A stretch of 64,000 bases of DNA from Cellulomonas chitinilytica (GTDB lineage Bacteria; Actinomycetota; Actinomycetes; Actinomycetales; Cellulomonadaceae): positions 186,001-250,000 of the forward strand of contig NZ_BONK01000006.1 of assembly GCF_016862675.1 (NCBI RefSeq), read 5' to 3'. Of this stretch, positions 11,666-21,556 are shown piece after piece (position 1 is the stretch's first letter; every line of letters begins with the position of its first letter). A program made the position numbers and the translations under genes. Under the pieces are notes generated by a model. The model worked only from the letters and a program-made list of their open reading frames with translations. It made no database searches and had not been told where the DNA came from.

Positions 11666-11832
11666 GGCCGGGCGCGCCTCCACCCTCACACCCGATCGGG
11701 TGATCTGTCCCGGGCTGGGCGGATCCGTCTCGCCTGGCGGCCGGTGTCCTGGGTCACGTCACGGTGCGTGCTCGGCGGTGGTCCGCCGCGTCCCCGCAGG
11801 TCATCCCCGGTCGCGCCCCTGTGACGGGTCGG

Positions 11833-12633
11833 TCAGCGGGTCGACGGCCAGATGTGGGCGATCTGCTCCTCCGGCGGTGCCTCGATGCCGAAGTCGAAGC
11901 CCCAGTTCGTGAACAGCATCTCCACCGGCGTCCCGGCGATGTTCGACGTCGCCCGTCGCAGGTGGTCCTGCTCGTCGATCCAGAAGGTCAGGGTCACCTT
12001 CGGGGGGAGCTGGTCCCGGGCGATGCCGGCGCCGAGGTCGCCCAGGCCGTCCTGGAGCTTCGCGGTCGCGACGACGACCTCGTACGCCTGGCTCGGGACG
12101 CCCTCGAGGTCGACCGGGAGGCCGGTCGCCCGGATCGAGGTGACCGCACCGAACAGCGCGCGGACGGGTCGGACGGGATCGACGCTGACCGCGATCCGCG
12201 TGAGCGTGGTGTCCTCGGCCTTGGCGGCGTAGAACATGCCCTCGGTGATCGGGGCCTGGAGGTACCGCTGCCCGTCGACCGATCGCACCTCCACGGAGCC
12301 CTCGGGCAGGGTGAGGCGGACCAGGAAGTTCGATGAGGGCATGTCCACGTCGACGACGCACGAGATGGGCCCGAGCGCGTCGCTCGTCCGCGTCGCCATC
12401 GTCAGGGAGGCGGCGCTCAGCATGGCCTCGGCCAGCCTCGGGACGAGGTTCTTCGCCGTGAGCCCACCGGTGGGGAAGTGGGCGACGTGCCTCGGCGGCG
12501 CGGTCGTGCTGGTGCCGGCACCCGCGTCGGGGCCGGCCGCCGCGGACGCGGGTGCTGCGGCGGCGATCGGGGCGGCGGCGGCCGCCGCGACGAGGAGAGC
12601 GCTCAGGGCGCGGGCGCGCTGGGAGACGGGCAT
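11833..12633 (-). CDS. Secreted LppX/LprAFG-like paralogue without lipobox
   Basis: 266 aa, clearly a paralogue of the lipoprotein encoded downstream (shared PEGSVEVRSVDG, VDPVRP-RAL-GAV, DQLPPKVTLTFW and AGTPVEM--TNWG). The signal peptide ends in an Ala-rich AAAAPASA region with no Cys, so it should be cleaved by ordinary signal peptidase and released, unlike its neighbour. ATG 12633 has the ribosome-binding site AGGAGG at 5-10 nt. The pair most simply arose by tandem duplication that included the promoter. Function unknown; a lipid or amphiphile carrier is an inference from the family. Confidence 0.78.
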   Translation of the reverse strand: MPVSQRARALSALLVAAAAAAPIAAAAPASAAAGPDAGAGTSTTAPPRHVAHFPTGGLTAKNLVPRLAEAMLSAASLTMATRTSDALGPISCVVDVDMPSSNFLVRLTLPEGSVEVRSVDGQRYLQAPITEGMFYAAKAEDTTLTRIAVSVDPVRPVRALFGAVTSIRATGLPVDLEGVPSQAYEVVVATAKLQDGLGDLGAGIARDQLPPKVTLTFWIDEQDHLRRATSNIAGTPVEMLFTNWGFDFGIEAPPEEQIAHIWPSTR

Positions 12634-12760
12634 CGTGACCTCCTGCGATGTCGGGACGGAATCCTCGGCATCGCGGCCGGGCGCGCACCCAGCCTGGCAG
12701 GTCAGCGGGCGATCTGTCCCGGTGTCGGCGGGTTCGTCTCGCCTGTCGGCCGCAGAGAGC
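12634..12760 (-). promoter_or_regulatory. Duplicated upstream region of second LppX-like gene
   Basis: Contains the inverted repeat GCGATGTCGGG (12645-12655) / CTCGGCATCGC (12664-12674) next to the ribosome-binding site, and downstream blocks GCGATCTGTCCCGG and TTCGTCTCGCCTG. All occur in the same order before the first paralogue at 11625-11750. Their conservation in otherwise drifting DNA suggests promoter or operator function. Confidence 0.5.
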
Positions 12761-12830
12761 GGACCCGCCCCGGGCGCCGTCGCGTCACCGCTCGTCACGG
12801 CTGGTGGTCGCGCTCCCAAGCATGCGTCTC

Positions 12831-12844
12831 CCGAAAGGTTTAGG
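12831..12844. promoter_or_regulatory. Candidate operator upstream of GH48 gene
   Basis: CCGAAAGGTTTAGG pairs at five of seven positions (CC-AAA / TTT-GG). It lies 210 nt before the GH48 start in a 290-nt stretch without a gene (12761-13053). It shares GAA--GTTT--G with the candidate operator of the Cip1-like gene, which would fit one LacI-type cellulose regulator for both. Confidence 0.35.
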
Positions 12845-13053
12845 AGTCTGGACGCCCCCTGTGCACGACACGAGGGTGGTCGCCGTCCCGACCGTCGACC
12901 CCGGACTCCCGCGCCGCTGCGTGCGTCCGGTCCCTCGCCGGCTCGGTCCTTCGTGCACCTCCCGCCACAGTCCGCCACGCGCGCGTGCCGGACGGCGGGC
13001 CGTCGTCCCGTGATGTCGCGGGCGCCGCCCCGCAAGCCAGAAAGGTACGAGAG

Positions 13054-16000
13054 ATGTCCTCATTGACCCGACGGCGAGGAACCTGGGTGGCCCTGGCCAC
13101 CCTCGGCACCTCGTCGCTCCTGGCGGTCGCGGGCATGCAGCCCGCGCTCGCCGCGACCGGTGGTGGGTCGCTGCCCGCCTCGGTCACGATCCCCGCGGCG
13201 TCGCCCGTCCAGCTCGCGGCCTCCGACGGGGAGTACGCGCAGCGGTTCCTGACGCAGTACAACAAGATCAAGGACCCGGCCAACGGGTACTTCAGCCCGC
13301 AGGGCATCCCGTACCACTCCGTCGAGACGCTCATCGTCGAGGCGCCCGACTACGGCCACGAGACCACGTCCGAGGCCTACTCCTACTGGGTGTGGCTCGA
13401 GGCGCTGTACGGCCAGGTGACCGGCGACTTCACGCGCGTGAACACCGCCTGGGACACGCTCGAGAAGTACATGATCCCGACGAGCGCGGACCAGCCGACG
13501 AACTCGTTCTACAACCCGTCGAGCCCCGCCACGTACGCGTCGGAGTTCAACCACCCGAGCAGCTACCCGTCGCAGCTCAACAGCGGCGTGACGTCGGGCG
13601 CCGACCCCATCGGCGCCGAGCTGAAGTCGACGTACGGCAACGCGGACGTCTACGGCATGCACTGGCTCGCCGACGTCGACAACAAGTACGGCTTCGGCGC
13701 CACGCCGGGCACGGGCTGCGAGCTCGGCCCGACGGCGACCGGCACGTCCTACATCAACACCTTCCAGCGCGGCCCGCAGGAGTCGGTCTGGGAGACCGTC
13801 CCGCAGCCGTCCTGCGAGGAGTTCAAGTACGGCGGCACCAACGGCTTCCTCGACCTGTTCACCAAGGACTCGTCGTACGCCAAGCAGTGGAAGTACACCA
13901 ACGCCCCCGACGCCGACGCCCGTGCGATCGAGGCCGTCTACTGGGCCAACCAGTGGGCCACCGCGCAGGGCAAGCAGTCCGTCATCGCCGGCACGGTCGC
14001 CAAGGCCGCCAAGATGGGTGACTACCTGCGCTACGCGCTGTTCGACAAGTACTTCAAGCAGATCGGGTGCACCAGCCCGTCCTGCCCCGCGGGCTCCGGC
14101 CGCAGCAGCGAGCACTATCTGCTGAGCTGGTACTACGCGTGGGGCGGCGCGACCGACACGTCGGCCGGCTGGGCCTGGCGCATCGGCTCGTCGCACGCGC
14201 ACTTCGGGTACCAGAACCCGCTCACCGCGTACGTGCTGTCGAACGACACGTCGTTCATCCCGAAGTCGGCGACCGCCAAGGACGACTGGGCGAAGTCGCT
14301 CACGCGTCAGCTCGAGTTCTACCAGTGGCTGCAGGCCCCCGAGGGCGGCATCGCCGGTGGCGCGACGAACAGCTGGGACGGCGCGTACGCGACGCCCCCG
14401 AGCGGCACGCCCACGTTCTACGGCATGGGCTACACCGAGGCGCCCGTCTACAACGACCCGCCGTCGAACCAGTGGTTCGGCATGCAGGCGTGGGGCGTCC
14501 AGCGCGTCGCCGAGCTCTACTACGCCACGGGCAACGCCCAGGCGAAGAAGATCCTCGACCTGTGGGTCCCGTGGGTCGTGAAGAACATCACGGTCAGCGG
14601 CAACAACTGGTCGATCCCGTCCGAGCTCACGTGGTCGGGCAAGCCGGACACGTGGAACGCGACGAGCCCCGGCTCGAACTCGGGCCTGAAGGTGACGGTC
14701 AAGAGCACCGGCCAGGACGTCGGCGTCGCCGGCGACACCGCCCGTGCCCTGCTGTTCTACGCCGCCAAGGCGAACGACACCGCGACGGCCGCGAAGGCCA
14801 AGGCGCTCCTCGACGCGATCTGGAACACCGACCAGGACTCGATCGGCATCACGACCGACGAGACCCGCAAGGACTTTCTCCGCTTCGACGACACCTACGT
14901 CGCCGGTGGCGACGGCATCTACATCCCGTCCGGCTGGACCGGCAAGATGCCGAACGGTGACGTCATCAAGCCGGGTGTCTCGTTCCTCGACATCCGCAGC
15001 TGGTACAAGCAGGACCCGTCGTGGTCGAAGGTCCAGACGGCCCTCGACACGGGCGTCGCCCCCACGTTCCGGTTCCACCGGTTCTGGGCCCAGACGGCCA
15101 TCGCGGCGGCTCTCGCCGACTACAACCGCCTGTTCGGCACCACCACGCCGACGGACGACACCACGGCCCCGTCGGTCCCGACGGGCCTGCAGGCCGGCAC
15201 GATCACCGCGAACTCCGCGACGATCACGTGGACGGCGTCGACCGACAACACCGGCGGTTCCGGTGTGGCCGGCTACGACGTCTACCGCGGCACGACGCTG
15301 GTCGGCTCCTCGACCACCGCGTCGTTCACCGAGACCGGCCTGACGGCGTCCACGGCGTACACCTACACGGTGAAGGCCAAGGACGTCGCGGGGAACGTCT
15401 CGGCGGCGTCGGCGGGCCTCACGGTCACGACGAAGGCCGCGACGACCGACACGACCGCACCGAGCGTCCCCACGGGCCTCGTCGCGGGCACGGTCACGCA
15501 GGACACGGTCTCCCTGTCCTGGACGGCGTCCACCGACAACACCGGTGGCTCCGGCCTGGCCGGGTACGACGTGTACCGCGGCACGACGAAGGTCGGCTCG
15601 ACGACCACCACGTCGTACACCGACACGAGCCTGAGCCCCTCCACGGCGTACTCGTACACCGTGCGGGCGAAGGACGTGGCGGGCAACGTGTCGGCGGCGT
15701 CCTCGGCGCTGTCCGTCACCACGCAGGCCGCGGCGACCGACACGGTCGCACCGAGCGTCCCGACGGGTCTGGCCGCCACCACGGTGACCGAGACCTCCGT
15801 GACCCTCACGTGGGCGGGCTCCACCGACACCGGTGGCTCCGGCCTCGCGGGCTACGACATCTACCGCGGCACGACGAAGGTCGGATCCTCGACCACCGCG
15901 TCGTACACGGACTCGGGCCTGACGGCCGCGACGGCGTACTCGTACACCGTCCGGGCGAAGGACAACGCGGGCAACGTCTCGGCGGCCTCGTCCGCCCTGT

Positions 16001-16341
16001 CGGTGACCACGAAGACGCCCACCACGACCGCGTCCTGCAAGGTCGTCTACACGGCGAACAGCTGGAACAACGGGTTCACGGCGTCGGTGAAGGTCACCAA
16101 CACCGGCACCGCGGCGCTCAACGGCTGGACCCTCGGCTTCTCGTTCGCGAACGGCCAGAAGGTCACGCAGGGCTGGAGCGCCGACTGGTCGCAGTCCGGC
16201 ACGGCCGTCACCGCGAAGAACGCCGCGTGGAACGGCTCGCTGGCCGCCGGTCAGTCGGTCGACATCGGGTTCAACGGTTCCCACACGGGCACCAACAACA
16301 ACCCGACGTCGTTCACGCTGAACGGCGCCACCTGCAGCTGA
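13054..16341 (+). CDS. GH48 exo-cellulase (cellobiohydrolase) with FN3x3 and CBM2
   Basis: 1095 aa secreted enzyme. Signal peptide to about residue 33 ([10 protein letters not shown]). The GH48 catalytic module covers about residues 40-700. Glu96 (VEAPDYG) and Glu107 (TTSEA) are spaced like Glu44 and Glu55 of Cel48F, where Glu55 is the acid. Three FN3 domains start near residues 702, 799 and 896, and a CBM2 ends the protein (from about 993). The architecture and length match CbhB of Cellulomonas fimi, an inverting enzyme releasing cellobiose from chain ends. ATG 13054 has a GAAAGG ribosome-binding site; the longer frame upstream has no signal peptide. It is monocistronic, with its own terminator. 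Confidence 0.96.
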   Translation: MSSLTRRRGTWVALATLGTSSLLAVAGMQPALAATGGGSLPASVTIPAASPVQLAASDGEYAQRFLTQYNKIKDPANGYFSPQGIPYHSVETLIVEAPDYGHETTSEAYSYWVWLEALYGQVTGDFTRVNTAWDTLEKYMIPTSADQPTNSFYNPSSPATYASEFNHPSSYPSQLNSGVTSGADPIGAELKSTYGNADVYGMHWLADVDNKYGFGATPGTGCELGPTATGTSYINTFQRGPQESVWETVPQPSCEEFKYGGTNGFLDLFTKDSSYAKQWKYTNAPDADARAIEAVYWANQWATAQGKQSVIAGTVAKAAKMGDYLRYALFDKYFKQIGCTSPSCPAGSGRSSEHYLLSWYYAWGGATDTSAGWAWRIGSSHAHFGYQNPLTAYVLSNDTSFIPKSATAKDDWAKSLTRQLEFYQWLQAPEGGIAGGATNSWDGAYATPPSGTPTFYGMGYTEAPVYNDPPSNQWFGMQAWGVQRVAELYYATGNAQAKKILDLWVPWVVKNITVSGNNWSIPSELTWSGKPDTWNATSPGSNSGLKVTVKSTGQDVGVAGDTARALLFYAAKANDTATAAKAKALLDAIWNTDQDSIGITTDETRKDFLRFDDTYVAGGDGIYIPSGWTGKMPNGDVIKPGVSFLDIRSWYKQDPSWSKVQTALDTGVAPTFRFHRFWAQTAIAAALADYNRLFGTTTPTDDTTAPSVPTGLQAGTITANSATITWTASTDNTGGSGVAGYDVYRGTTLVGSSTTASFTETGLTASTAYTYTVKAKDVAGNVSAASAGLTVTTKAATTDTTAPSVPTGLVAGTVTQDTVSLSWTASTDNTGGSGLAGYDVYRGTTKVGSTTTTSYTDTSLSPSTAYSYTVRAKDVAGNVSAASSALSVTTQAAATDTVAPSVPTGLAATTVTETSVTLTWAGSTDTGGSGLAGYDIYRGTTKVGSSTTASYTDSGLTAATAYSYTVRAKDNAGNVSAASSALSVTTKTPTTTASCKVVYTANSWNNGFTASVKVTNTGTAALNGWTLGFSFANGQKVTQGWSADWSQSGTAVTAKNAAWNGSLAAGQSVDIGFNGSHTGTNNNPTSFTLNGATCS
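15160..16014 (+). repeat. Three tandem FN3-coding repeats in GH48 gene
   Basis: Three units of about 290 bp share long near-identical stretches such as GGCTACGACGTCTACCGCGG. The second and third are more alike than either is to the first, which suggests duplication within the gene. Confidence 0.85.
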
Positions 16342-16372
16342 TCCTGGCTGCGCACCGCCCCTAAGCGGGCGA

Positions 16373-16412
16373 CGAGGGGCCGGTCCCGGGACATCCTGGG
16401 GCCGGCCCCTCG
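16373..16412 (+). terminator. Terminator after GH48
   Basis: CGAGGGGCCGG (16373-16383) pairs perfectly with CCGGCCCCTCG (16402-16412). Confidence 0.85.
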
Positions 16413-16516
16413 GCCGTCCCCGTTCCCGTCACCGCCCCCGCCCCCGGGGGGAGGGTAGGGATTTCCCACGGGTGGGTTGGTGGGGGGTCTTGGTGTCCCC
16501 GTGCTGGTGCGGGGCC

Positions 16517-16522
16517 TAGCGT
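16517..16522 (+). promoter_or_regulatory. -10 element, leaderless sensor kinase operon
   Basis: TAGCGT ends 7 nt before the ATG. About 50 nt upstream is the near palindrome GGGATTTCCC (16458-16467), which could be an operator for the cognate LuxR-type regulator. Confidence 0.55.
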
Positions 16523-16529
16523 CTTCGGT

Positions 16530-18002
16530 ATGAGCTTCGACGACAGCGTCCCGACGACGACACCCCTGCCGGTGCCGGCGGGGACACCGGCCACGGCCGA
16601 CGCGCCGACCCGCGTCCTCGGCCCGACAGGCCCCGCCCCGACCGGCCCCGCGCCCACCGCCCCCGCACCGGCTCCGCGGGCCGTCACGACCGACGACGAC
16701 CTCCGGGTCGTCGCCCCGGCCTTCGCGAACCTGCGCGAGCTGGCCTGGGCCCCGGTGTCCGGTGCGACGTGGCGGGCCGTCTCGCAGGTCGTCGTCGGCA
16801 GCTTCGGGCTGCTCGTGATGGCGATCTGGCTGTCGGTGGCCCTGTCGCTGGCTGCCGGCCTGCTCGTCGTGTTCCTCGTGGGCCTGCCGATCCTCGTCTT
16901 CACGCTGTGGTCGACGCGCCCGTACGCCCGCCTCGAGCGGGCCCGCCTCAAGGCGCAGGTCCTGGTCGACGTCCCCGCACCGCCGTACCGCAGGCCGAAG
17001 GGTCCGGGCTGGTGGCCGTCGTGGGTCGCGATCATGGCCGACGCGCGGACCTGGGGCCACGTCGCGTACGTCATCGTCGCGGGACTGCTGATGACGGTGA
17101 CGACCGCCCTCCTGTCCGTCCTGGGCTCGTTCGGCCTCGCCCTCGTCGTCTACCCGCTGCTGGTCGCGGTCCTGCCGGACACGCGCCTCCCCGCGCCGTG
17201 GCCCCTGCTCGTCGTCGGCGGCGTCGTGGCGGTGTGGCTCGCCGCGCTCGCGGCGCAGGTGTCGACGCTGCTGCAGGTGCGGCTGGCCCGGTCGATGCTC
17301 GGTGCGTCCCCGCAGGACCTCGCGGTGCTCGCCGCCCAGGAGCGGGCCGCACGCGCCGAGGGACGCGCCGAGCACCTCGCGGAGACCCGGACCGCCGCGG
17401 TCGGGGCGGCCGACGACGAACGCCGGCGGATCGAGCGGGACCTGCACGACGGCGCCCAGCAGCGGCTCGTGGCGCTCGGCGTGGAGCTCGGGGTGGCCCG
17501 CCGGACGGCGACCGCCGACCCCGACGCTGCGGCTGCGGCTCTCGACCACGCCCACCGCGAGGTCAAGGAGACGCTCGCCGAGCTGCGCGACCTGGTCCGC
17601 GGCATCCACCCCGCCGTCCTCACCGACCGCGGCCTGGACGCGGCGCTGTCCGCGCTCGCCGCCCGCAGCCCGGTCCCCGTCGAGGTTGTCGTGCCCAACG
17701 CGACGCTGCTCGGCACCGCCAGCACGTCGGCGCAGGCCGCCGCGTACTTCGTGGCCGCCGAGGCGCTCACCAACGCGGCGAAGCACGCGCACGCCCAGCA
17801 CGTCCGGGTGGAGGCGGCAGTGACCGACGGTCGTCTGCGGCTCGTCGTCCAGGACGACGGCGTCGGCGGCGCGGACGCGCACCCGGGCAGCGGCCTCGAC
17901 GGCCTGCGCAGCCGGGTCGCGGCGCTCGACGGCACGTTCCACCTGGAGAGCCCGGCCGGAGCCGGCACGCGACTGACCGTGGAGGTGCCGTGCGCATCGT
18001 GA
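16530..18002 (+). CDS. NarL-type sensor histidine kinase
   Basis: 490 aa. A Pro/Ala-rich cytoplasmic N-terminus is followed by a membrane part with two pairs of helices (about residues 85-125 and 178-245). Then come a coiled linker and the HisKA_3 dimerisation domain, with phospho-acceptor His306 in ERDLHDGAQQRL. The HATPase domain has the N-box EALTNAAKHAHA and the G-boxes DDGVGGA and GSGLDGLRSRV. It overlaps the response regulator gene by 13 nt. The stimulus is unknown; the partner DUF4097 gene points to envelope sensing, but this is inference. Confidence 0.95.
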   Translation: MSFDDSVPTTTPLPVPAGTPATADAPTRVLGPTGPAPTGPAPTAPAPAPRAVTTDDDLRVVAPAFANLRELAWAPVSGATWRAVSQVVVGSFGLLVMAIWLSVALSLAAGLLVVFLVGLPILVFTLWSTRPYARLERARLKAQVLVDVPAPPYRRPKGPGWWPSWVAIMADARTWGHVAYVIVAGLLMTVTTALLSVLGSFGLALVVYPLLVAVLPDTRLPAPWPLLVVGGVVAVWLAALAAQVSTLLQVRLARSMLGASPQDLAVLAAQERAARAEGRAEHLAETRTAAVGAADDERRRIERDLHDGAQQRLVALGVELGVARRTATADPDAAAAALDHAHREVKETLAELRDLVRGIHPAVLTDRGLDAALSALAARSPVPVEVVVPNATLLGTASTSAQAAAYFVAAEALTNAAKHAHAQHVRVEAAVTDGRLRLVVQDDGVGGADAHPGSGLDGLRSRVAALDGTFHLESPAGAGTRLTVEVPCAS

Positions 18003-18658
18003 TCGCCGAGGACTCGGTCCTCCTGCTCGACGGGCTGACGCGCCTGCTCACGGCGGAAGGGCACGAGGTGACCGGCTACAAGACGGCCGACGAGCTCGTC
18101 GCCGCGCTCGGCCCTGGCGCCGACGTGCCGGACGTGCTGGTCACGGACGTCCGGATGCCCCCGACGCACACCGACGAGGGCCTGCGGGCCGCGGTCCACC
18201 TGCGCAGCCTGCACCCGCGGCTGCCGGTGCTCGTGCTGTCGCAGTACGTCGAGCAGCGGTACGCGCAGGAGCTGTTCGCCGGCGACGTCCGCGGCCTCGG
18301 GTACGTGCTCAAGGACCGGGTGGCCGACGTGGACGAGTTCCTCGACGCCCTCACCCGCGTCGCGTCGCGCGGCACCGTGATCGACCCCGAGGTCGTCGCC
18401 CAGATCCTCGCCCGGACCCGCAGGTCGGGTCTCGAGACGCTCACCCCGCGGGAGCGCGACGTCCTGGGTCTCATGGCCGAGGGCCGCTCCAACACGGCGA
18501 TCGCCGATCGCCTCGTCGTCGGCCTGCCGGCCGTCGAGAAGCACGTCACCTCGATCCTCACCAAGCTCGGGCTGCCCCCGGACAGCGACGACCACCGCCG
18601 TGTGCTCGCGGTCCTCCGCTGGCTCGAGCACACCCCCTCGAACGGAGAACGGCCATGA
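17990..18658 (+). CDS. NarL/FixJ-family response regulator
   Basis: 222 aa. Receiver domain with acidic pocket E7-D8, phospho-acceptor Asp53 (VLVTDVRMP) and the conserved Lys in VLKDR. A LuxR-type helix-turn-helix follows (LTPRERDVLGLMAEGRSNTAIADRLVVG...VEKHVTSILTKLGL). The GTG start lies inside the kinase gene. The stop overlaps the next ATG by 4 nt, so kinase, regulator and DUF4097 protein are made together. Confidence 0.95.
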   Translation: MRIVIAEDSVLLLDGLTRLLTAEGHEVTGYKTADELVAALGPGADVPDVLVTDVRMPPTHTDEGLRAAVHLRSLHPRLPVLVLSQYVEQRYAQELFAGDVRGLGYVLKDRVADVDEFLDALTRVASRGTVIDPEVVAQILARTRRSGLETLTPRERDVLGLMAEGRSNTAIADRLVVGLPAVEKHVTSILTKLGLPPDSDDHRRVLAVLRWLEHTPSNGERP

Positions 18659-19521
18659 CCACCACGCTCGAGAACCCCGTGCAGTCCCCGCCGCCCCCGG
18701 CGCCGCGCTCGCCCAGCTCGCGGGCGCTCATCTGGACCGGCGGGATCATCGGCGGCCTCATGCTGGTCACCGGCGTGTGGAGCGCCACGGGCCAGCTCAT
18801 CGCAGCCAACGTCGACGTCGAGGCGACGGCCCGCACCGAGACGTACGACGCGCAGCCGGTGGTGCGTCTCGTCGCCGACGGCGACGTGACGGTGACGACG
18901 GGTGGCTCCGAGGTCGTCGTCCGCCGTGAGTCCCGCAGCGCGCTCTCGACGCCGCGGTACAGCACCGGCGTCGTCGGGGACACGCTCCTCGTGCAGCACA
19001 AGTGCGACTGGTGGTCCCCGGGCGTGTGCTCGGCCTCCCTGGTCGTGCAGGTCCCCGAGGGCACCGACGTCGAGATCGAGGCGTCCGACGGCGACGTGTC
19101 CGCCTCCGCCCTGCAGGGCTCGGTCGACGCGCACACCTCGGACGGCGCCACGACGATCGAGGACGTCGTCGGCGACGTCGCCGTGCACAGCGGCGACGGG
19201 CGGATCGAGGTCTCGGCTGTGCAGGGCGACGTCGACGTGTCGTCCTCGGACGGCCGCGTCGCGGTCGCCGACGTGTCCGGCCGTGCCGACGTGCACTCGA
19301 GCGACGGTCGCCAGGAGATCTCCGGCGTCCGCGGCGACATCGACGCCTCGGCCAGCGACGGCGACGTGACCGTCTACGGCACGGGGGAGCCGGTCGCCCT
19401 CGACATCTCGGTGGCCGACGGGCAGCAGACCGTCACCGGCCCGACCGACCCGAGCGCGAGCGTCCACGTGCGGATCCACACCAGCGACGGCAACGCGTCG
19501 TACCTGGGCCCGAACGGCTGA
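18655..19521 (+). CDS. DUF4097-type membrane-anchored beta-repeat protein
   Basis: 288 aa. Short Pro-rich N-terminus, one membrane helix (about residues 25-47), then an extracytoplasmic domain of regular short repeats with a recurring Ser-Asp-Gly (SDGDVSASALQGSVDAHTSDGATT and so on). This is the right-handed beta-type repeat of DUF4097/GIN domains. The gene commonly accompanies a NarL-type two-component pair in actinobacteria and may be its output or a surface sensor. It is coupled to the regulator (ATGA). A GGAG ribosome-binding site is present. Molecular function unknown. Confidence 0.85.
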   Translation: MTTTLENPVQSPPPPAPRSPSSRALIWTGGIIGGLMLVTGVWSATGQLIAANVDVEATARTETYDAQPVVRLVADGDVTVTTGGSEVVVRRESRSALSTPRYSTGVVGDTLLVQHKCDWWSPGVCSASLVVQVPEGTDVEIEASDGDVSASALQGSVDAHTSDGATTIEDVVGDVAVHSGDGRIEVSAVQGDVDVSSSDGRVAVADVSGRADVHSSDGRQEISGVRGDIDASASDGDVTVYGTGEPVALDISVADGQQTVTGPTDPSASVHVRIHTSDGNASYLGPNG

Positions 19522-19537
19522 CCTGGACCGACGAGAG

Positions 19538-19563
19538 GGCCCCTACCGCTCCCGGTCGGGGCC
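19538..19563 (+). terminator. Terminator after two-component operon
   Basis: GGCCCCTACCG pairs with CGGTCGGGGCC (one mismatch), 16 nt after the DUF4097 stop. Confidence 0.75.
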
Positions 19564-19609
19564 TTCTCCCGCGCCTGCGGGCCTACGTCCTGGCATGAGC
19601 CGGTCACGA

Positions 19610-19648
19610 TCGGGGTGGCGGGATTCGAGCCCGCGACCTCTTCGTCCC
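19610..19648 (-). repeat. tRNA-Pro 3'-half remnant (candidate att site)
   Basis: These 39 nt repeat the 3' half of the intact tRNA-Pro at 23423-23461 in the same orientation, with two differences. Both fall in the T arm and leave its stem paired (GCGGG/CCCGC). Similarity stops inside the anticodon loop, and no acceptor or D-arm 5' half is present. The pattern is that of the distal attachment site left by an element integrated into the tRNA gene. Confidence 0.7.
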
Positions 19649-19682
19649 AAGAAGACGAGAGCCACGTCGCTGGGCACAGCGT

Positions 19683-19895
19683 GACCTGACTGGTCGTGGC
19701 GGTGACCGCGGCGAGGACATCTACGTCACCAGACACGACGGGACCGCCAGCGCAGACTGTCGCGACCTCATCGCCTCGGCCCGCATCGACCTCCCCGTCC
19801 TCATCGACGAGATCCGTCACCTCGCGCCGAGCTCTGACCCGCACGCCGCGCCTGCGCCTGTGGTCCGTGACGTCAGGGCGTCAGGTGGGTCCTGA
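19683..19895 (+). pseudogene. Possible coding remnant
   Basis: A short frame without a plausible start reads GEDIYVTRHDGTAS, then RDLIASARIDLPVLIDEIRHLAPS. This resembles the C-terminal end of small actinobacterial or phage hypothetical proteins (ARTDIP-LL-EV-RL). It may be a relic of the integrated element. Weak evidence. From 19896 to 20244 I see no gene. Confidence 0.25.
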
Positions 19896-20244
19896 GCCAG
19901 GACGGACCACGGGCTCGACGGGCACCGACGAAGCTCATCCCCGGACGAATCCGAGCGAAGGGCCGCCGTCCGGCGTCGGCTGCCGGGTGCAGACTTGGGT
20001 CGTGGGGGGAGGTGGGGCGCGGACCCTACCGAGGGAATGACGGGCGTTCGTCCGTTGATGCGAGAATCGCTGCACCACCGCCTCATGTGCAGACCGTCGG
20101 CTGTTCCACTCGACACGGACGAGCGTGACGACGGCCTCCTCGCGCGCAGATTTGCCTTCCTCCGGACTTCGAGGACGCAGAAGTGACGATCACGTCGAGG
20201 TACATCGCATCCCGTGGTCCTTTTCTCGGGCCGACAGGTGCGCA

Positions 20245-21417
20245 GTGAGGGGGTTCAGTGGGCTGCAAGCGCACGTGAACAACCGCGCGCCATGGCGCCC
20301 ACGTCTTCTGGCTTTGGCGTTGATAGCTCCGGGGTGCGTACTCCTGTGCGCATTCTGGCTCGAGGCGCAGCCAGCGCTCCTCACCGTCACGGCGCTCCTC
20401 CTCGATCGCATGTTCATACCAGCGACAGTCCTGCAGTTCGCGGGCATTGCTGCAATCGTCGTCGGGACGTGGCCGGTGATGCGGGCCGGCTGCCTCGTTG
20501 CGGGTGGTATCAGCATCGCCGTCGGCGTGTCCGTGCTCTTGACCTTTCGACAGCCGACGGACTACGCCGGGGTGACTCTCGCGGCATTGACGACACTCGC
20601 TGGCGGCGCTTTGGTTTGGCGAGTCCGCCCGTGGGGGACGGCATCCTTCGAATTCCATCCTCGCCATGGCGCAGTGGTGGCATCGGCGATCCTTGCGCTG
20701 CTGCCCGTCATTCAATTCTGGCACGTCTCGTCCTATGTGCCTTCGCGCACGGCTTCTACGGTCGGCGTTGAGGTGTCTTCCGACGCCGCCACGTCAACGA
20801 GCGGTGTGGAAGACGCCCTGACTGTGACGATTGTCAATAGTGGAAACATCGGCGCACTGGTGATATCGTCCGAGCTGATCGTGTGTTATCGATCGGCGGT
20901 GGTTGGGTCTTCATTTCCGGAAGAGCTCTATGTCGACCCTGACTGCACGACCGAACAAATTCTAGACAACTTCACAGAAATAGACGCTCGAAGCACGTGG
21001 AGGATACAGAAGGCCGTTGACCGCCCCGAGATTCCGCCTGCTGACTTTAGAGTACTGGAAGCTGTCGTCCTCCTGTGGTACGGACGCCAAGATCGGCTCA
21101 AGGTGGGCGACGAGATCGAGGACTTTGCCACTGAGGCGGAACTCGCTCAGTGCAATCTGGACGACGACGAGATCAGGGCCTACCAGGTAGTTGACGACTC
21201 GCGGGCGCAGGGCCTGACACAGAAGCCGCGCCGGATCGTCACGGTGCGCCAAGGCCCCCAGGGCGATCAGGGCGATGCGTACTTCGCGTTCCAGGCGCAA
21301 GGTGAAGACGTGTGCAACGAGTATGGGCTCCCGCTCAACTCCAAGTATCCCCTTCAGGAACAAGTGGGTTTAACGAACGTTCGACTGAACTACTCTGCGT
21401 GGCTCACCGAGCGTTAG
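20245..21417 (+). CDS. Hypothetical membrane protein of atypical composition
   Basis: About 390 aa from GTG 20245 (GTG 20125 and 20275 are alternatives; none has a good ribosome-binding site). The first 150 residues hold about five hydrophobic segments (for example LLALALIAPGCVLLCAFWL and GAVVASAILALLPVIQFWHV). The remaining 220 residues are a soluble, acidic, presumably extracytoplasmic domain starting with a beta-rich stretch (DALTVTIVNSGNIGALVISSELIVCYRS). I do not recognise the family. The DNA is visibly lower in GC than its neighbours (AT-rich codons such as ATA, AAA, TTA and CAA are frequent), which with the tRNA repeat points to horizontal transfer. Confidence 0.7.
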   Translation: MRGFSGLQAHVNNRAPWRPRLLALALIAPGCVLLCAFWLEAQPALLTVTALLLDRMFIPATVLQFAGIAAIVVGTWPVMRAGCLVAGGISIAVGVSVLLTFRQPTDYAGVTLAALTTLAGGALVWRVRPWGTASFEFHPRHGAVVASAILALLPVIQFWHVSSYVPSRTASTVGVEVSSDAATSTSGVEDALTVTIVNSGNIGALVISSELIVCYRSAVVGSSFPEELYVDPDCTTEQILDNFTEIDARSTWRIQKAVDRPEIPPADFRVLEAVVLLWYGRQDRLKVGDEIEDFATEAELAQCNLDDDEIRAYQVVDDSRAQGLTQKPRRIVTVRQGPQGDQGDAYFAFQAQGEDVCNEYGLPLNSKYPLQEQVGLTNVRLNYSAWLTER

Positions 21418-21442
21418 GACAACGCCGGGTCGTGCTGTTCCT

Positions 21443-21464
21443 GTCGTACCGGTAGCGGTACGAC
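21443..21464 (+). terminator. Hairpin after atypical membrane gene
   Basis: GTCGTACCG and CGGTACGAC form a 9-bp perfect stem around GTAG, 26 nt after the stop. There is no U tract, so it is only a possible terminator. Confidence 0.45.
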
Positions 21465-21544
21465 CGCCACGCCCGGTACTCGAGTGGTGCGGTTTCATCA
21501 CGACGTTCTGAGCGCAGTCGTCGGTGCGGTCCTCGTCTCGTCGC

Positions 21545-21550
21545 TACTCT
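21545..21550 (+). promoter_or_regulatory. -10 element, leaderless NADAR gene
   Basis: TACTCT ends 6 nt before GTG 21557, deciding that start over the in-frame GTG at 21524. Confidence 0.5.
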
Positions 21551-21556
21551 CTGGCC

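Noticed and set aside
19610..19680. Second complete tRNA-Pro gene (anticodon GGG)
   Set aside because: An anticodon-arm-like fold can be drawn, but the 5' acceptor and D arm are absent, so it is only a 3' half.
19696..20040. Plus-strand frame of 114 codons
   Set aside because: No family, no start signal, and another frame of the same DNA looks more protein-like.
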